Shown piece by piece: positions 4,137 to 5,474 of a stretch of 5,474 bases of DNA (its first letter is position 1; every line of letters begins with the position of its first letter). Under the pieces are notes generated by a model. The model saw only the letters and a list, made by a program, of their open reading frames with translations. It was not told the origin of the DNA and did not search any database. This stretch comes from Nitrospinota bacterium. Its GTDB lineage: Bacteria; Nitrospinota; Nitrospinia; SZUA-224. A program made the translations under genes and the position numbers. The stretch covers positions 1 through 5,474 of the forward strand of contig JACRGM010000171.1 in assembly GCA_016212345.1 (NCBI GenBank), read 5' to 3'.

Positions 4137-5435
4137 ATGTTTGAAGATTACTCTTACAAAAGATATCTTTATCTGTTTTTATTATTTTGGGGGTTGGTTC
4201 TTCCCACCCCCTCCTTTGCAGATGAAGAGACAAAAATTTCATGTGTAGTTTGTCACAGTGAATTGAATGGTCCTATACTAGAGGCGGTTAATCAATGGAA
4301 AAGAAGTATCCATAAGAATGTTGGGGTAACTTGTGCAGACTGTCATGGAGGGAATCCTAACTCGATAGAGAATGCCATGGATAAGAAGGCAGGGTTTAGA
4401 GGAAAACCCAAAGTCGAGGATATCCCTGGCCTGTGTGCTAATTGTCATGCTGATGCTAAAAAGATGAGACAATATAATATCCGGGTAGATCAGTATGTTG
4501 AGTATAAAACCAGTATTCATGGTATTTTACTGGAAAAGGGGGATACAAATGTAGCTACATGTGTCAGTTGTCACGGCAACCATGAGATAAGGAAAAAGAA
4601 CGATCCATTGTCCACTGTATATCATACTAATGTCCCAGAGACATGCGGAAAGTGCCATTCAGATAGGGAAAAGATGAGACCTTATGGAATACCTATAAAT
4701 CAACTGGATGATTATAAAAAGAGTTATCATGGTCAGATCCTGTATAACAAGGTTAAAGGAAAAAACCCTGCTTTGGCTCCAAATTGTGCGGATTGTCATG
4801 GGATACATGGGGCGATCCCTCCAGGTGTGAATGAGGTCGTTAATGTATGTGGTAATTGTCACACCAAAACAGCAGGGTATTATAGAGAAGGTCCACATTA
4901 TCAGGCTATGCAAGAGATAGGTCTCCCCCGTTGTGTTGATTGTCACGGGAATCATAATATACAGTTCCCTTCGGTTGAAATGTTTACTGGTAAGGGGAGA
5001 GGAGAATGCGGAGGCTGTCATGAAGAAGGCTCACCACCTTTTAAGAAGGGTGAAAGAGTAAAAGAGTTACTTGTAAAGGCGATAAGGGGTATTGAGGAAG
5101 GTGAAGAGGAGGTTAAAGAAATAAGATATTCTGGAAGAAATATAGACGAGCTTTTGCTAGATATTGATGAGGCGCGTGGTATGGTAACAGAGGCAATAAC
5201 TATTACCCATACCCTTGATCTAGAAAGGGTCAAGAAGTTGCTCGATGATTCAACGAAAAGAATAGATGAGATATCCTATGTAGCAGAGAAGGTTAGGAAG
5301 GATATTAAGACACGGCACAGAGCCTTCCTTTCTATTATTACACTTATCCTTACAATCGTTACCCTCCTCATACTAAAATTGAGATCCCTAAAAGGAAACC
5401 CTCATACCGACCTCAGTCGGCATAAAGAGGGATGA
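4137..5435 (+). CDS. Membrane-anchored nonahaem cytochrome c of the Rieske/cytochrome b operon
   Basis: This protein probably receives electrons from the Rieske subunit and passes them to periplasmic carriers, in place of cytochrome f or c1. Its 432 residues start with a Sec signal peptide (YKR, then a hydrophobic core at 10-22, cleavage expected after PSFA near 28). Nine CxxCH motifs start at C36, C66, C100, C142, C170, C217, C238, C266 and C291. Extra histidines placed to be distal ligands include H59, H128, H149, H163, H198, H224, H254 and H273. Residues 99-151 and 169-226 are clearly duplicated (CxxCH, a KMR-x-Y-x-I stretch, SxHG, CxxCHG-x-H). After the last haem, about 305-392 is charged, helical and possibly coiled coil, then a membrane helix (395-415) and a short basic tail. 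The ribosome site AGAAGG lies seven bases before the ATG. No family name is assigned beyond multihaem cytochrome c. Confidence 0.93.
   Translation: MFEDYSYKRYLYLFLLFWGLVLPTPSFADEETKISCVVCHSELNGPILEAVNQWKRSIHKNVGVTCADCHGGNPNSIENAMDKKAGFRGKPKVEDIPGLCANCHADAKKMRQYNIRVDQYVEYKTSIHGILLEKGDTNVATCVSCHGNHEIRKKNDPLSTVYHTNVPETCGKCHSDREKMRPYGIPINQLDDYKKSYHGQILYNKVKGKNPALAPNCADCHGIHGAIPPGVNEVVNVCGNCHTKTAGYYREGPHYQAMQEIGLPRCVDCHGNHNIQFPSVEMFTGKGRGECGGCHEEGSPPFKKGERVKELLVKAIRGIEEGEEEVKEIRYSGRNIDELLLDIDEARGMVTEAITITHTLDLERVKKLLDDSTKRIDEISYVAEKVRKDIKTRHRAFLSIITLILTIVTLLILKLRSLKGNPHTDLSRHKEG
5399..5431 (+). other. Nested hairpin over the last codons of the cytochrome c gene
   Basis: CCGAC (5407-5411) and GTCGG (5416-5420) form a 5-bp stem with a CTCA loop. 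It is enclosed by CCCTC (5399-5403) and GAGGG (5427-5431). The segment encodes the polar tail after the membrane anchor, so coding and RNA structure overlap. No U-run follows (ATGAAAATA), so it is a possible mRNA 3'-end stabiliser and not a standard terminator. Confidence 0.4.
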
Positions 5436-5452
5436 AAATACACACCCCTTAA

Positions 5453-5472
5453 TCCCCTCTTTTTAGAGGGGA
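5453..5472. terminator. Strong hairpin after the operon, possible terminator cut by the window edge
   Basis: TCCCCTCT (5453-5460) and AGAGGGGA (5465-5472) pair over 8 bp with a TTTT loop, 17 bases after the cytochrome c stop. The window ends two bases later, so a downstream U-run cannot be seen. The left flank ACACCCCTTAA may be half of a longer palindrome whose right half lies outside. Terminator and dispersed palindromic repeat are both possible. Confidence 0.4.
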
Positions 5473-5474
5473 AA

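Noticed and set aside
4659..5021. 120-codon open frame on the minus strand inside the cytochrome c gene
   Set aside because: It lies wholly opposite a gene with nine CxxCH motifs; its product has no recognisable motif and it has no supporting ribosome site or context.

Overview
This window comes from an AT-rich bacterial chromosome (roughly 40% G+C by eye). ATA, AGA and AGG codons are frequent and ribosome sites are purine-rich. A Rieske/cytochrome b6-type quinol-oxidising complex sits beside a nine-haem c-type cytochrome and a Clostridium-type NifS/NifU pair. This points to an anaerobic or microaerophilic, respiring, probably menaquinone-using Gram-negative bacterium. The Nitrospirota/Desulfobacterota sphere or a related uncultured lineage would fit, but the sequence alone does not fix the taxon.

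Layout. (1) Bases 3-122, plus strand: the last 39 codons of an unidentified gene, whose stop region touches the next gene. (2) 134-1297 and 1337-1720, plus strand: nifS (cysteine desulfurase) and nifU (short scaffold of the Clostridium type), a minimal Fe-S cluster assembly operon. (3) 1747-2199, minus strand: a Nudix hydrolase convergent with nifU. The two gene ends carry a 17-bp inverted repeat with one mismatch, because both proteins end in nearly the same peptide. (4) 2200-2398: a divergent regulatory region. It holds an extended -10 promoter for the Nudix gene, a perfect TTGACA promoter for the respiratory operon, and between them three helically phased A-tracts at nearly equal distance from both predicted start sites. 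(5) 2399-5435, plus strand: a four-gene operon for a Rieske protein, a cytochrome b6-like subunit, a subunit IV-like protein and a membrane-anchored nonahaem cytochrome c. A long palindrome lies between the third and fourth genes, and hairpins lie at and after the end of the operon.

How the genes work together. The four-gene operon looks like a complete Q-cycle complex in which no cytochrome f or c1 is encoded and the nonahaem cytochrome would take electrons from the Rieske protein. Three residue-level details fit a low-potential menaquinol enzyme. The b6-like subunit has the cysteine that binds the extra haem c(n) in b6f complexes. Its second helix of haem ligands has the 14-residue b6-type spacing. 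The Rieske box II has lost both hydrogen-bonding side chains (Ser and Tyr) that raise the cluster potential in bc1 and b6f enzymes. NifS and NifU could supply the Rieske cluster, but this is inferred only from proximity.

The most interesting parts are the nonahaem cytochrome, built from repeated dihaem modules and tethered by a C-terminal helical stalk and membrane anchor, the predicted low-potential Rieske centre, and several inverted repeats that gene annotation does not explain.
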